Positions 39,981 to 48,472 are shown, counted from the first letter of the stretch. The stretch: 48,785 nt of DNA from Dehalococcoidia bacterium (GCA_021731085.1 JAKFYB010000001.1:165266-214050); one strand, 5' to 3'. Made by a program: numbers and translations. Notes: generated by a model not told the origin, from the letters alone.

Positions 39981-40829
39981 ATGTCATACGAAACCATCGA
40001 CTACACCACGGACGGCGCGATCGCCCGCCTGACCCTCAGCCGGCCCGAACGGCTGAACGCCATCAACACGCAACTCGTCGCCGACCTACGTGCTGCCGTC
40101 ATCGCCGCGAACGACGACGGCGCGGTGAAAGTGCTCGTCCTCAGCGGTTCCGGCCGCGCGTTCTGCGCCGGCTACGACCTCGACTGGGGCACGAAGGCAG
40201 AGGACGCATCCCAGCGCGCGGCGTCCGGCATCTGGGATCCTGTCCGAGACTTCGTCGGCATGTCACGCAACGTTCGTGCCTACATGTCGCTCTGGGAGAG
40301 CCCGAAGCCCGTCATTGCGCAGGTCCACGGCTGGTGCGTCGGCGGCGGCACCGATCTCGCCCTGTGCAGCGACCTCATCTTCATGGCCGACGACGCACAC
40401 ATCGGCTACCCACCCGCGCGCGTCTGGGGAGAACCAACGACGATGATGTGGGTCTACCGCCTCGGCCTCGAGCACGCGAAGCGCCTCGTTCTCACCGGCG
40501 AGTCGCTTTCTGGTACCGAAGCCGAACGTCTCGGCCTCGCATCGAAGGCCGTTCCCGCGGCACAGCTCGCCGACACGGTCGACGCGATGGCCGCGAAGCT
40601 CGCGACGATCCCGCTCAACCAGCTCGTCATGAGCAAGCTGCTCGTGAACCAGGCGTACGAGAACATGGGGCTGCGCACGACGCAAATGCTCGGCACCGTC
40701 TTCGATGGTATCGCCCGTCACACACCCGAAGGCATCGCCTGGCGCGACATGGCCATGCAGGATGGGTTCCGCGAAGCCGTTCGCCGCCGCGACGCGCCGT
40801 TCGGCGATTACGGCGAACGCAAGAAGTAG
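39981..40829 (+). CDS. Enoyl-CoA hydratase/isomerase family protein
   Basis: A 282-residue crotonase-fold protein. The oxyanion-hole blocks are SGSGRAFCAGYDLDW and IAQVHGWCVGGGTDLALCSDLIF. The active-site stretch YPPARVWGEPTTMMWVYRLGLEHAKRL differs from the canonical QPE motif of hydratases, having Trp-Gly-Glu-Pro instead; the Glu could be catalytic. So the reaction is uncertain and may be hydration, isomerisation or hydrolysis of an acyl-CoA. ATG 39981 has SD GAAGGA; the upstream in-frame start at 39951 lacks one. It stands alone between the divergent helicase and a hairpin pair; no CoA ligase is nearby. Confidence 0.88.
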   Translation: MSYETIDYTTDGAIARLTLSRPERLNAINTQLVADLRAAVIAANDDGAVKVLVLSGSGRAFCAGYDLDWGTKAEDASQRAASGIWDPVRDFVGMSRNVRAYMSLWESPKPVIAQVHGWCVGGGTDLALCSDLIFMADDAHIGYPPARVWGEPTTMMWVYRLGLEHAKRLVLTGESLSGTEAERLGLASKAVPAAQLADTVDAMAAKLATIPLNQLVMSKLLVNQAYENMGLRTTQMLGTVFDGIARHTPEGIAWRDMAMQDGFREAVRRRDAPFGDYGERKK

Positions 40830-40845
40830 CGTTAATGAGCACGTA

Positions 40846-40904
40846 GCGCGGGCTTTTCAGCCCGCGCGGTGGTGGTAGATGTAGCGCGGGCCTTCAGCCC
40901 GCGC
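40846..40904 (+). repeat. Two adjacent copies of GC-rich hairpin repeat
   Basis: Copy one is GCGCGGGCT-TTTC-AGCCCGCGC (40846-40867), a 9-bp stem. Copy two is GCGCGGGC-CTTCA-GCCCGCGC (40884-40904), an 8-bp stem. Both are preceded by GTA, and they are spaced 38 bp apart. They match the greA terminator stem. Located between the crotonase and amine oxidase genes, each could act as terminator or a RNA-stability element. Confidence 0.75.
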
Positions 40905-40917
40905 CGGGCTCGAGAAG

Positions 40918-42198
40918 ATGGACATGACCGACACAAATCGCACAATCGTCATTGGCGCGGGTGCCGCCGGTCTCGCCGCCGCCCGTGCGCTTCACGACGC
41001 TGGCGCACCAGTGACACTCCTCGAAGCCCGCGACCGTCTCGGTGGCCGCGCCTGGACCTCGTACGACATCGCTCCGCACCCGGTCGAACTTGGCGCGGAG
41101 TACGTGCACGGCGAGAACGTCGTGACGTGGGAGTACATCAACCGCTATGGCTTCAACACCAACGACCAGACGACGGTCATGAACCTGTACGGCGTGCTCG
41201 ACGGCAACCTCGCGCCCGCTGCCGACATGCTCCGCACAACAGGCATGGCACTGGCCCTGAGCACGCACGCGGCCGCTCTTGACGCGAACCCTGGCGACAC
41301 GCTCGTCGACGCGATGCGCGTTTGGGTCGCTGCGCAGGGCCGAACGGCGACTGATGACGACTGGGCGATCTGGCGCAGCTTCACGCGACAGTACTTCGCC
41401 GCCGACCCTGAGCAGATTGGTGCAGGCGAATTCGGTGAACCGACCTTTGATGGCGACGGCACGCGCCTGCAATTCCGCATCCTCGAGGGCTATTCCGCGC
41501 TCTGGCAGCGCATGGCCGAGGGCATCGATGTCCGCCTCTCGACGCCTGTTACTCGGGTGAAGTGGTCCCGCGACGGGGTTCAGGTCGAGACAGAGGCCGG
41601 CACGATCGAAGGCCGCCGCGCCGTCATCGCGTTGCCGGTGTCGTTGCTTCAGCGCGAGACCATCGCGTTTGACCCGCCGCTGCCCGCCGCGAAGACGCAG
41701 GCAATCAGCGCTATCGGCGCTGGCGCGAACGGCAAAATCGTCTTCCATTTCGACCACATGCCGTGGCCAGAGGACCTCACACTGCTCCTCACCGGCGACG
41801 ACACGCAGCTCTGGTGGCGTCCCGGCCGGCTGCGTGAGGACGAAGCGCCGGTGATCACCGCATTCTTCGGTGGTTCGTCCGTCGGCCGCTTCCGGGCGCT
41901 TGGCGACGATGCGCCGACAGCAGCGCTCAGCGTCCTCGAAGGCGCGCTCGGCAAGAATCTTGGCGCGTCGCTGGTCTCAGCGCGATTCGTCGACTGGGAA
42001 GCCGACCCGTGGGCAGGCATGAGCTACAGCTACCTGCCCGTCGGCGGCGCCGGCATGCGCGCTCGCCTCGCCGAGCCGATCGACGGCACGCTGTTCTTCG
42101 CTGGTGAGGCGAGCAGCCCAGTACGCCCATCGTGTGTGCACGGCGCTCTCGACACGGGTCGTCGCGCCGCCAGCGAGATACTCGCCATCAACGGGTGA
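40918..42198 (+). CDS. Flavin-dependent amine oxidase
   Basis: A 426-residue FAD enzyme of the monoamine oxidase/polyamine oxidase superfamily. N-terminal dinucleotide-binding IGAGAAGLAAARAL and LLEARDRLGGRAW (the R-x-G-G-R stretch), a substrate domain with ILEGYSALWQRMAEGIDV, and the C-terminal FAD block GTLFFAGEASS followed by VHGALDTGRRAASEIL. It oxidises a primary or secondary amine to an imine with release of peroxide; the substrate is not predictable. Start either 40918 or 40924 (MDM); the reading is the same. It follows two GC-rich hairpins by 13 nt, with only a weak AGAAG in place of an SD. Confidence 0.85.
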   Translation: MDMTDTNRTIVIGAGAAGLAAARALHDAGAPVTLLEARDRLGGRAWTSYDIAPHPVELGAEYVHGENVVTWEYINRYGFNTNDQTTVMNLYGVLDGNLAPAADMLRTTGMALALSTHAAALDANPGDTLVDAMRVWVAAQGRTATDDDWAIWRSFTRQYFAADPEQIGAGEFGEPTFDGDGTRLQFRILEGYSALWQRMAEGIDVRLSTPVTRVKWSRDGVQVETEAGTIEGRRAVIALPVSLLQRETIAFDPPLPAAKTQAISAIGAGANGKIVFHFDHMPWPEDLTLLLTGDDTQLWWRPGRLREDEAPVITAFFGGSSVGRFRALGDDAPTAALSVLEGALGKNLGASLVSARFVDWEADPWAGMSYSYLPVGGAGMRARLAEPIDGTLFFAGEASSPVRPSCVHGALDTGRRAASEILAING

Positions 42199-42218
42199 TT
42201 CCTGTGACGCCGGTGCAT

Positions 42219-42395
42219 TTAGGGACTGCGCTGGGCCTTCCAGACAGCTGCCGCTAACGACCCGACGATGAGCAGCATGCCGATCCCGCCGAGGCCGGGT
42301 GAGTCATCGGCCTCACCTGCCATCATGGCAGCGACGCCCAGCGCTATGACGGCGAGCGCGGGCACGAAGATAAGGAAGAACGACTTCACGAGCAT
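42219..42395 (-). CDS. Small 58-residue membrane protein
   Basis: A 58-residue ORF: start ATG 42395, stop TAA 42219. It has two hydrophobic helices, SFFLIFVPALAVIALGVAAM and IGMLLIVGSLAAAVW, joined by an acidic Gly/Pro loop (GEADDSPGLGG), and a positively charged tail WKAQRSP. The positive charges suggest both ends are in the cytoplasm. GGAAAGGG lies directly before the ATG, so the SD is unusually close. It is convergent with the amine oxidase gene (20 bp between stops). I do not recognise it; the length, composition and two clean helices make it likely to be real. Confidence 0.6.
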   Translation of the reverse strand: MLVKSFFLIFVPALAVIALGVAAMMAGEADDSPGLGGIGMLLIVGSLAAAVWKAQRSP

Positions 42396-42513
42396 CCCTT
42401 TCCACGACCAAGTGCGGCAGTCAACCGCATCGTAACGCGTAGTGTGCGCGCCACGATGCAGGCCGTGGGTAGCGAGTCCGCAGCTTCACATGCTCGCCGT
42501 TTGTGGATGCGCT

Positions 42514-42726
42514 CTACGCGTCCTCGTACTTGAACGACAACTTGATTTTCGCGCGGAACAGCGACACTTTGTTGTTCTCGACGGTCATGTCCAGTGTCAC
42601 CACCTCCGCGACGCGCAGGTCGCGAAGTGACCCACCGGCCCGCTCGACGGCAGCCCGCGCCGCGTCCTCCCATGATTTATCGCTCGTCCCCACCAGCTCG
42701 ATGATCTTGTACACGCTCTCGGCCAT
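42514..42726 (-). CDS. Dodecin-family flavoprotein
   Basis: A 70-residue protein of the dodecin family, which forms hollow dodecamers that store or buffer riboflavin/FMN, and in some bacteria CoA. The whole chain matches: SVYKIIELVGTSDKSWEDA, AAVERAGGSLRDL, AEVVTLDMTVEN and SLFRAKIKLSFKYE. The usual length is about 65-75. The Trp in DKSWEDA stacks on the flavin. ATG 42726 has SD AAAGGAG seven nt upstream. No riboflavin gene is adjacent. Confidence 0.95.
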   Translation of the reverse strand: MAESVYKIIELVGTSDKSWEDAARAAVERAGGSLRDLRVAEVVTLDMTVENNKVSLFRAKIKLSFKYEDA

Positions 42727-42880
42727 GTCACGACTCCTTTCCGCTGCTCGACGTTGGATTGCGATCGTACACCCGCTGTCAATACCCCGGCCTGTATTGG
42801 CCCATTAAAGGCCAGCTCTGGTGGTAGGTCGTCGAACATCGCGATAGCGCCAGCAGAACCTCACTAGAAGCCCCACCGAC

Positions 42881-42917
42881 CCTCTGTGTCCGCTTCGTGC
42901 GTCTGTGCCTCTGTGTT
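42881..42917. repeat. Degenerate CTCTGTG repeat
   Basis: CTCTGTGT, GTCTGTGC and CTCTGTGTTT occur within 37 bp, 43 bp upstream of the MFS start. A short degenerate repeat of no obvious function; slippage-prone. Confidence 0.4.
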
Positions 42918-42959
42918 TAACCTCGCTAAGATGCGCCCACTCACATCGCAGGAGACAGC

Positions 42960-44216
42960 ATGTCAGCGCAGCCACCCGCAGCTTCGCTCCCGCCGAGCGG
43001 GCTCCGAGGCTACAGGGCGCGTACGTTCTCTTCGCTCGCCATCCCCGACTTCCGGCGCCTCTGGCTCGGCAATGTCGGCACCATGCTCGGGCAGTGGATC
43101 CAGTTCGCTGCGCAGGGCTACCTCGTGTTCCAGCTCACGGATTCCCCATTCCAGGTCGGCGCGGTCAGCTTCGCGCGCGGAATCTCGTCCGTCATCTTCG
43201 CGCCGTTCGCCGGGCTGATCACCGACCGCTTCAGCCGACGTTCGGTGCTGATGGTGATGACGACGCTCAGCGCCATCGTCGCCGTGCTCCTTGCCATACT
43301 CATCGTCACCGACGTCATCAGCGTCTGGATGATGTATCCCATCGCGCTTGCCGAAGGGATCACGGACGCGATCAACCAGCCCGCGCGCCAGGTGATGGTC
43401 TACGACGTCGTCGGCGAGGAAGAGCTGGCGAACGCGGTCGCGATCAACTCGCTCGGCTCGAACACGATGCGCGTCGTCGGGCCGTCGGTGGCAGGTGCGC
43501 TCATCGGCTTCTCCGGCATCGAAGCGGCGTTCATGCTCCAGGCGGTGGCGTATGCCGTATCCGTGTACTTCACGTCGCGTATCCGTACGCAAGGCATCCC
43601 CACGTCAAAGTCCACATCGTCCGTCCTGCGCAGCATGATGGACGGCATCGACTACGCCCGCCGCGACCGTGACGTGCTCTTGCTCGTCGTGATGGCGGGC
43701 ATCCCGTCCCTGCTCGTGTACCCGTATGTGCAATACATAGCGGTCTTCGCCGAAGACGTACTTGATGTGGGTTCGGTCGGCTTCGGATTCCTCGCTTCGG
43801 CCGTGGGCTACGGCTCGATCATCGGGGCGCTACTAGCCGCGAACATGACGCAGATCAAGAAGCGCGGCCAGATCCTCGTCTGGACGACGTTCGTCTACAT
43901 GGCGCTCGTGACCTTGTTTGCGCTCTCGACGAACTTCGCCCTGTCATTCGCATTGCTCGTCGTCGCGGGCATCGCGAACTCGATCTACCTCATGTTCAAT
44001 CAGGTAATGTTGCAACTCACCGTCGATGATGAGTACCGCGGGCGAGTGCTGTCGCTGTATGTGATGGTCAGCGGCATCACACCGTTCAGCGCGCTGCTCA
44101 TGGGCGCCCTCATCGGCGTCTTCGGAGCGCAGGTTACGGTCGCTGTGTTCGTCGGCCTCGCCGCGACGATCGTCCTCTTCATCGGCATCTTCAGCCGCCG
44201 CTTGCGGGAGATCTAG
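42960..44216 (+). CDS. MFS transporter, EntS/exporter-like
   Basis: A 418-residue MFS transporter with 12 helices. FAGLITDRFSRRSVLMVMTT is the loop 2-3 signature. QPARQVMVYDVVGEEELANAVAINSLGSNTMRVVGPSVAGALI is typical of the exporter subgroup related to EntS and macrolide exporters. The N-terminus has PDFRRLWLGNVGTMLGQWIQFAAQGYLVFQL-like sequence, also characteristic. It may export a siderophore, drug or lipid-like metabolite; the substrate cannot be fixed. ATG 42960 has GGAG upstream. It is convergent with the MATE gene across a 33-bp gap holding a short tandem repeat. Confidence 0.88.
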   Translation: MSAQPPAASLPPSGLRGYRARTFSSLAIPDFRRLWLGNVGTMLGQWIQFAAQGYLVFQLTDSPFQVGAVSFARGISSVIFAPFAGLITDRFSRRSVLMVMTTLSAIVAVLLAILIVTDVISVWMMYPIALAEGITDAINQPARQVMVYDVVGEEELANAVAINSLGSNTMRVVGPSVAGALIGFSGIEAAFMLQAVAYAVSVYFTSRIRTQGIPTSKSTSSVLRSMMDGIDYARRDRDVLLLVVMAGIPSLLVYPYVQYIAVFAEDVLDVGSVGFGFLASAVGYGSIIGALLAANMTQIKKRGQILVWTTFVYMALVTLFALSTNFALSFALLVVAGIANSIYLMFNQVMLQLTVDDEYRGRVLSLYVMVSGITPFSALLMGALIGVFGAQVTVAVFVGLAATIVLFIGIFSRRLREI

Positions 44217-44220
44217 CGTC

Positions 44221-44245
44221 ACCGACGACCGACGACCGACGACCG
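44221..44245. repeat. ACCGACG tandem repeat
   Basis: Three perfect copies of the 7-bp unit ACCGACG and a partial fourth between the convergent MFS and MATE stops. It is slippage-prone but outside coding sequence. Confidence 0.8.
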
Positions 44246-44249
44246 GAAC

Positions 44250-45632
44250 CTACACATTCAACGACTTCCACTTGCCCGATCGGAAGCGCCACGTCGTCAG
44301 CCCCGCTCGCACCCAGTTCTCCGTTACGGCCGCCGTCCACACGAACGGCACCGAGAACCCAAGCACGAACACCATGAACGCGGCTATAGGCACGCGGATG
44401 CCCCAGGCGCTGAACGTGAAGGTCGCCAGAACGAACTTCACGTCGCCCGCGCCACGCAGCGCACCCGACAGCGAGGCATGTATCGCCATCCCGGGCAGCG
44501 CGAATGAGAACACGCGCAGCAATCGCGTGCCCGTCGTCACGACATCCGGATCATCGACGAATATCCGCACGATGTACGGCGCCATGACGAACTGCACGAC
44601 GGCCATCACGCACAACGCCGTCAGCGCAAAGAACCGCACGCGCTTGGCGACTTCCTCGGCGCGATCCGGATCGCCCGCGCCCAAACTCTGTCCGACCAGC
44701 GCCGTCGCCGCCGTCCCCAGCGCGAACGCCGGCAGGATTGCCACCTCCAGCGACCGCAACGCGAGCGAGTGCGCCGCGAGTTGGTTCGTTCCGAGGTCTG
44801 CGACGATGCGTGTGTACACGAGGAACGCCAGCATGAACTGGCCCTCCTCCAGCGCCACCGGCACGCCAATCCGCCCCAGTCGCGCGAACGACTCGCGATT
44901 CGTCGCAAAGATGTGCGCGATGTCCAGACGCAGTGGCGCGACGCCGCTGACGAGTAGACCAAGCGCGATGATCCCGGAACTGATGCCTGCGAGGGCGTAC
45001 CCGATACCGGTGGCCTGCACTCCGAGATCGGCGACAGCGCCACTAATGAGCAGGAATGACACGCCAGCGTTAACCAGATTCACGACGATCAGGATGATCA
45101 TCGACATCCACGTGTTGCCCATCCCTCGCAGGGCTCCCGCGATGGCGTAGAACACCATCAGGAACGGCAGCCCGAAACATGCAGCCCGGAGAAAGGTCAC
45201 GCCCAGCGCTTGCACGTCGGCATCGGCGCCCATCACGCGCATCATTTGTGGCGCGAACGCAAAGATTGTCACCGCGCAAGCGAGTCCCCACGCGAACGCG
45301 GCGAGAATCGCCGCATGCAGCCCCGCCTGCACCTTCGACTGATCTCCGGCGCCGACATCGCGCGCGATCACCGCCGTCGACCCGACGTCCATCGCAAGCG
45401 CGCCCGCCAGCGGAATCCACAGCAGCAGCGCGCTGATGCCGATCGCAGCGAGCCCGTCCGAGCCGACATAGTGCCCGACGAGCACCGCATCGACCGCGCT
45501 CAGCACCGATAGCGACAGGCGTTCGAGGATGACCGGCCAGGCCAGCTTGATGATCGTCTTGTTGATGCTGTCGGCGTATACCGCAGCCCCCAGCGGTGGG
45601 CCGTGAGGAAGCGCCTCCGCTTCGATTGACAC
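44250..45632 (-). CDS. MATE-family efflux transporter
   Basis: A 460-residue multidrug and toxic compound extrusion protein with 12 membrane helices in two MatE halves: AWPVILERLSLSVLSAVDAVLVG and LPFLMVFYAIAGALRGMGNTWM in the first, GVPVALEEGQFMLAFLVYTRIVADLG and ALVGQSLGAGDPDRAEEVAKR in the second. Na- or H-driven export of cationic compounds is typical. The start is a GTG at 45632 with GGGAG seven nt upstream. The last 20 residues (TTWRFRSGKWKSLNV) are a basic cytoplasmic tail. It is convergent with the MFS exporter; the two are not obviously linked. Confidence 0.93.
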   Translation of the reverse strand: MSIEAEALPHGPPLGAAVYADSINKTIIKLAWPVILERLSLSVLSAVDAVLVGHYVGSDGLAAIGISALLLWIPLAGALAMDVGSTAVIARDVGAGDQSKVQAGLHAAILAAFAWGLACAVTIFAFAPQMMRVMGADADVQALGVTFLRAACFGLPFLMVFYAIAGALRGMGNTWMSMIILIVVNLVNAGVSFLLISGAVADLGVQATGIGYALAGISSGIIALGLLVSGVAPLRLDIAHIFATNRESFARLGRIGVPVALEEGQFMLAFLVYTRIVADLGTNQLAAHSLALRSLEVAILPAFALGTAATALVGQSLGAGDPDRAEEVAKRVRFFALTALCVMAVVQFVMAPYIVRIFVDDPDVVTTGTRLLRVFSFALPGMAIHASLSGALRGAGDVKFVLATFTFSAWGIRVPIAAFMVFVLGFSVPFVWTAAVTENWVRAGLTTWRFRSGKWKSLNV

Positions 45633-45734
45633 TGAAGACTCCCGCAGGCGCGAGCAAGCGCACCGTGATCAGCTAGGTGTGATCCAGCCTAGCAAGGCTG
45701 ACGGCGGCGCGGACGACCTGGGCGGGAGGGGTGT

Positions 45735-46763
45735 TTAGGGCGTCGGCTCTTCCAACATCAATTCGGGCGTGGGCGTCTCCGTTGGCGGCACGGATGTGTC
45801 GGTCGGTATCGGCGTCACCTGTGGCAGCGGTGTGTGCGTTGAGGTCGGTGGCGGCGGAACGGCTGTCGGCGGTTCCAGCGACGGTTCTGGTTCCAGCGTT
45901 GGCTCCGGTGTCGGCTCTTCAGTCGGCACTTCTGGCGTGATCGTCAATTCAGCAAGCGGCAGCGGCGTCCGCGTCGGACTCGGCGTAAACGACGGCCAGA
46001 GCACAGGTGTGCCCGAGATCGGTGCCTCGCCTGGATCCTCAGCCTGCTTCAACTCAGGGTTCAGGGGCACAGCTTGAGGATTGAACACGCGTGACACGCG
46101 ATACGGCGTCAGCCCGATCTTCTGAGGCTTGCCAGGTCCGTAGTTGCCGCTCACGTACGACCTCCCGTACACGGGCACGCCGTTGTTCGTCGGAATATCG
46201 TCGAACGCGATCGGCTGCGACTGCGTGAAGAACTTACCTTCGACGAACGGCTGCACCTGGAAGTGCAGGTGCGCGCCAGGATCAAGGCCCGTGTCGCCGG
46301 AGCACGTCACGCCCGTCTCGCCGGATATCGCGACCGGCTCGCCCTGACGTACTTCCTGTCCGACAGCGACCTGCGCCGAGTCGTACGCGAGGTGTAGGTA
46401 AAGGCCGGCCGTTCCGTCGCCGTGATCGATCACGACATAATTCGCCGAAGCGGAGTAGAACGAGCTACAGCCGCCCTGGTTCGAGTCCTCGCGGACCATC
46501 GCGACCTTGCCCGAACGGGCGGCGACCACGGTCGTGTAGCTCAGATCGAAGTCGAATGCGTACGCCGCAGAGCCGTTGTGCGTGAAGCCGGTCTCTTCGC
46601 CTTGCGTGACGGAGTGGATCTGACCGCCTTCCCATGGCAAGAGGTAGCCGGGGGGCGACGGGTAGACGGGGTTCTCTTCGGAACCGCCAGGGATGTTGAT
46701 GATGGGCGTGATCGCCATGACGGCTGAAAACGCGATGCCTATGGCTGCGGCGACGAACGGCAC
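45735..46763 (-). CDS. M23-type peptidase with Pro/Thr-rich C-terminal tail
   Basis: A 342-residue exported protein. Residues 1-20 form a signal peptide (FVAAAIGIAFSAVMAITPII). The LytM/M23 fold at about 45-200 carries His and Asp in FTHNGSAAYAFDFDLS, YVVIDHGDGTAGLYLHLAYD, and the terminal HLHF in GAHLHFQVQPF, so all zinc ligands appear present. From about 255 to 342 the chain is a repetitive Pro/Thr/Glu tail (TPEPTLEPEPSLEPPT-like), like a wall-spanning or surface-exposed spacer. GTG 46763 has AAGGG eight nt upstream. It may cleave peptidoglycan crosslinks; whether it is active is untested. A TTGACG promoter lies upstream. Confidence 0.85.
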   Translation of the reverse strand: MPFVAAAIGIAFSAVMAITPIINIPGGSEENPVYPSPPGYLLPWEGGQIHSVTQGEETGFTHNGSAAYAFDFDLSYTTVVAARSGKVAMVREDSNQGGCSSFYSASANYVVIDHGDGTAGLYLHLAYDSAQVAVGQEVRQGEPVAISGETGVTCSGDTGLDPGAHLHFQVQPFVEGKFFTQSQPIAFDDIPTNNGVPVYGRSYVSGNYGPGKPQKIGLTPYRVSRVFNPQAVPLNPELKQAEDPGEAPISGTPVLWPSFTPSPTRTPLPLAELTITPEVPTEEPTPEPTLEPEPSLEPPTAVPPPPTSTHTPLPQVTPIPTDTSVPPTETPTPELMLEEPTP

Positions 46764-46870
46764 TAATCAACCCTTAATGGCTGGGACGCAGCGTCTGCCA
46801 CCCAACCTGAAGTTCTTGCAAGGTAAGTAACGCGGCACCGGGCGGGGAATGCGCCCAGTATGGCCGTATG

Positions 46871-46894
46871 CGCGATAGATGTCGAGTCCGTCAA
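46871..46894 (-). promoter_or_regulatory. Possible promoter for the M23 gene
   Basis: On the minus strand TTGACG (46894-46889) is followed 17 nt later by GCATAC. The -10 is poor. The rest of the 253-bp gap (46764-47016) holds a short GCGGGA/TCCCGC hairpin at 46961-46974, which may end the DUF952 transcript. Confidence 0.3.
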
Positions 46895-47016
46895 GTCCCT
46901 GGCGCCCAGACATAGCTTCGGCATAACAGAATCATAACCGCACCGGCGCGCGAACCAGACGCGGGATTTCCCGCCCTTTGCGTTCGGCAGAGGCGTGGAG
47001 TTGTCATAACGGATAG

Positions 47017-47355
47017 CTAGAGCAGTTTCGGCGCCAGAAACGTGCCGTCGGCCTCCCGCAGCATCGGTAGCACCTTGACGATGGCATCCCGATTCAAAGG
47101 CCCGTAGATGTGGGGATACATGGCGTTGGGGTCCTCATACCGAATCTCCGCCACCACCTCGTCCTTCTCGATGGCCAGGGCGATGTACATCCGCTGGTCG
47201 TCCTTGTAGTAGCGGTTGGCCACAGCCGCGACGTTGTCCTCGCCGTCAGTGCAGTGGATGAAGCCCTCGTCGGCGAAGGGCTCCGGCACATACGGCACGC
47301 TCGAATCGCAGTCGCGGAAGTACTCGCCGGCAACAAGGTGGTACGTGATGCTCAT
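47017..47355 (-). CDS. DUF952 family protein
   Basis: A 112-residue member of the DUF952 family, widespread small proteins of unknown function with an ADP-ribosyltransferase-like fold proposed. Blocks: YHLVAGEYFRDCDSSVPYVPEPFADEGFIHCTDGED, VANRYYKDDQRMYIALAIEKDEV, YPHIYGPLNRDAIVKVLPM. The conserved GFIHCT and YPHIYGPL motifs are strongly family-specific. Its ATG overlaps the moxR stop by 4 bp, so translation is probably coupled to the AAA ATPase gene. No partner is identified. Confidence 0.88.
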   Translation of the reverse strand: MSITYHLVAGEYFRDCDSSVPYVPEPFADEGFIHCTDGEDNVAAVANRYYKDDQRMYIALAIEKDEVVAEIRYEDPNAMYPHIYGPLNRDAIVKVLPMLREADGTFLAPKLL

Positions 47356-48311
47356 GGCACCGCCACAGCAGCAAGAACGCGCTCGACGATGTGTTCCGAC
47401 GTCACGTTCTCCGCCTCAGCCTCATACGTCACGACGATGCGATGGCGCATGACGTCCGCGGCGATCGCCTTCACGTCATCAGGCTCGACGTACCCGCGGC
47501 CGTTCACAAACGCGTGCGCGCGCGCCGCCTGTGCGAGAAAGATGCTCGCACGCGGCGACGCACCGTACTCGATGAGCTGCACCATCCCCGAGAGCTTGTA
47601 CGCATCCGGTTCGCGCGTCGCGTACACAAGATGCACGATGTAGTCTCGCAGCCGTTCGTCCATGTGCACGTCGGCCAGCGCGCGCGATGCAGCCAGCACC
47701 GCCTCCGGCGTTGCTACACGCGCAATGTCCGGTTCTTCGCCCGGAACGACGAAACGATCCAGGATCTGCTTTTCCTCATCCCGCGTCGGATACGTAACGT
47801 GGACCTTCAGCATGAACCGGTCGAGCTGGGCCTCCGGCAGGGCGTAGGTGCCCTCATGCTCGATTGGATTCTGCGTCGCCAGCACCATGAACGGATCCTC
47901 AAGTGGGAACGTCGTCCCGCCGATGCTGACCTGACGTTCCTGCATGGCTTCCAGCAGCGCCGACTGCACCTTCGCCGGTGCACGATTAATCTCGTCCGCA
48001 AGCACGATGTTCGCGAATACCGGACCCTTTCGGACGTGAAACTGCCCATCCTGTGGGCTATAGATCGTCGTCCCGGATATGTCCGCTGGCAACAAATCCG
48101 GCGTGAACTGGATTCGCACAAACGATGCCGCGATCGCCCTCGCCAGCGTGTGGACCGTCAGCGTCTTGGCAAGGCCGGGCACACCCTCGATAAGGATGTG
48201 GCCCTTGCACAGCATCCCGATGATCAAGCGCTCGACGAGCGCGTCCTGCCCAACGATGACCTTGGCCACCTCGCGCTTGACGCCGTCGACGAACGCGCTC
48301 TGACTACGCAC
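47352..48311 (-). CDS. MoxR-family AAA ATPase
   Basis: A 319-residue AAA+ ATPase of the MoxR group, thought to act as a chaperone that inserts metal cofactors or assembles von Willebrand factor A protein complexes. Walker A GVPGLAKT, Walker B IVLADEINRAP, sensor 1 LATQNPIEHEGTYALPEAQ, arginine finger in LDRFMLKV, and the C-terminal lid LSGMVQLIEYGASPRASIFL. GTG 48311 is given as start; an in-frame CTG at 48344 has GGAG 7 nt upstream and adds LSTDISAINER, closer to the usual MoxR N-terminus. MoxR genes are usually followed by a DUF58/VWA gene; here DUF952 follows instead. Confidence 0.93.
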   Translation of the reverse strand: MRSQSAFVDGVKREVAKVIVGQDALVERLIIGMLCKGHILIEGVPGLAKTLTVHTLARAIAASFVRIQFTPDLLPADISGTTIYSPQDGQFHVRKGPVFANIVLADEINRAPAKVQSALLEAMQERQVSIGGTTFPLEDPFMVLATQNPIEHEGTYALPEAQLDRFMLKVHVTYPTRDEEKQILDRFVVPGEEPDIARVATPEAVLAASRALADVHMDERLRDYIVHLVYATREPDAYKLSGMVQLIEYGASPRASIFLAQAARAHAFVNGRGYVEPDDVKAIAADVMRHRIVVTYEAEAENVTSEHIVERVLAAVAVP

Positions 48312-48472
48312 CCGTTCGTTGATTGCCGAAATGTCTGTACTCAGCGCCTGACTCCGTCACAACAGATTCGCAACACGACGCATCAGTCTACAGGCGGATA
48401 CTGAAGTTGCGATTCGAGAATGAGCCAGATGGCCATTCCGATGACTAGCCTCTGCAATCGATACTGAGTGTG

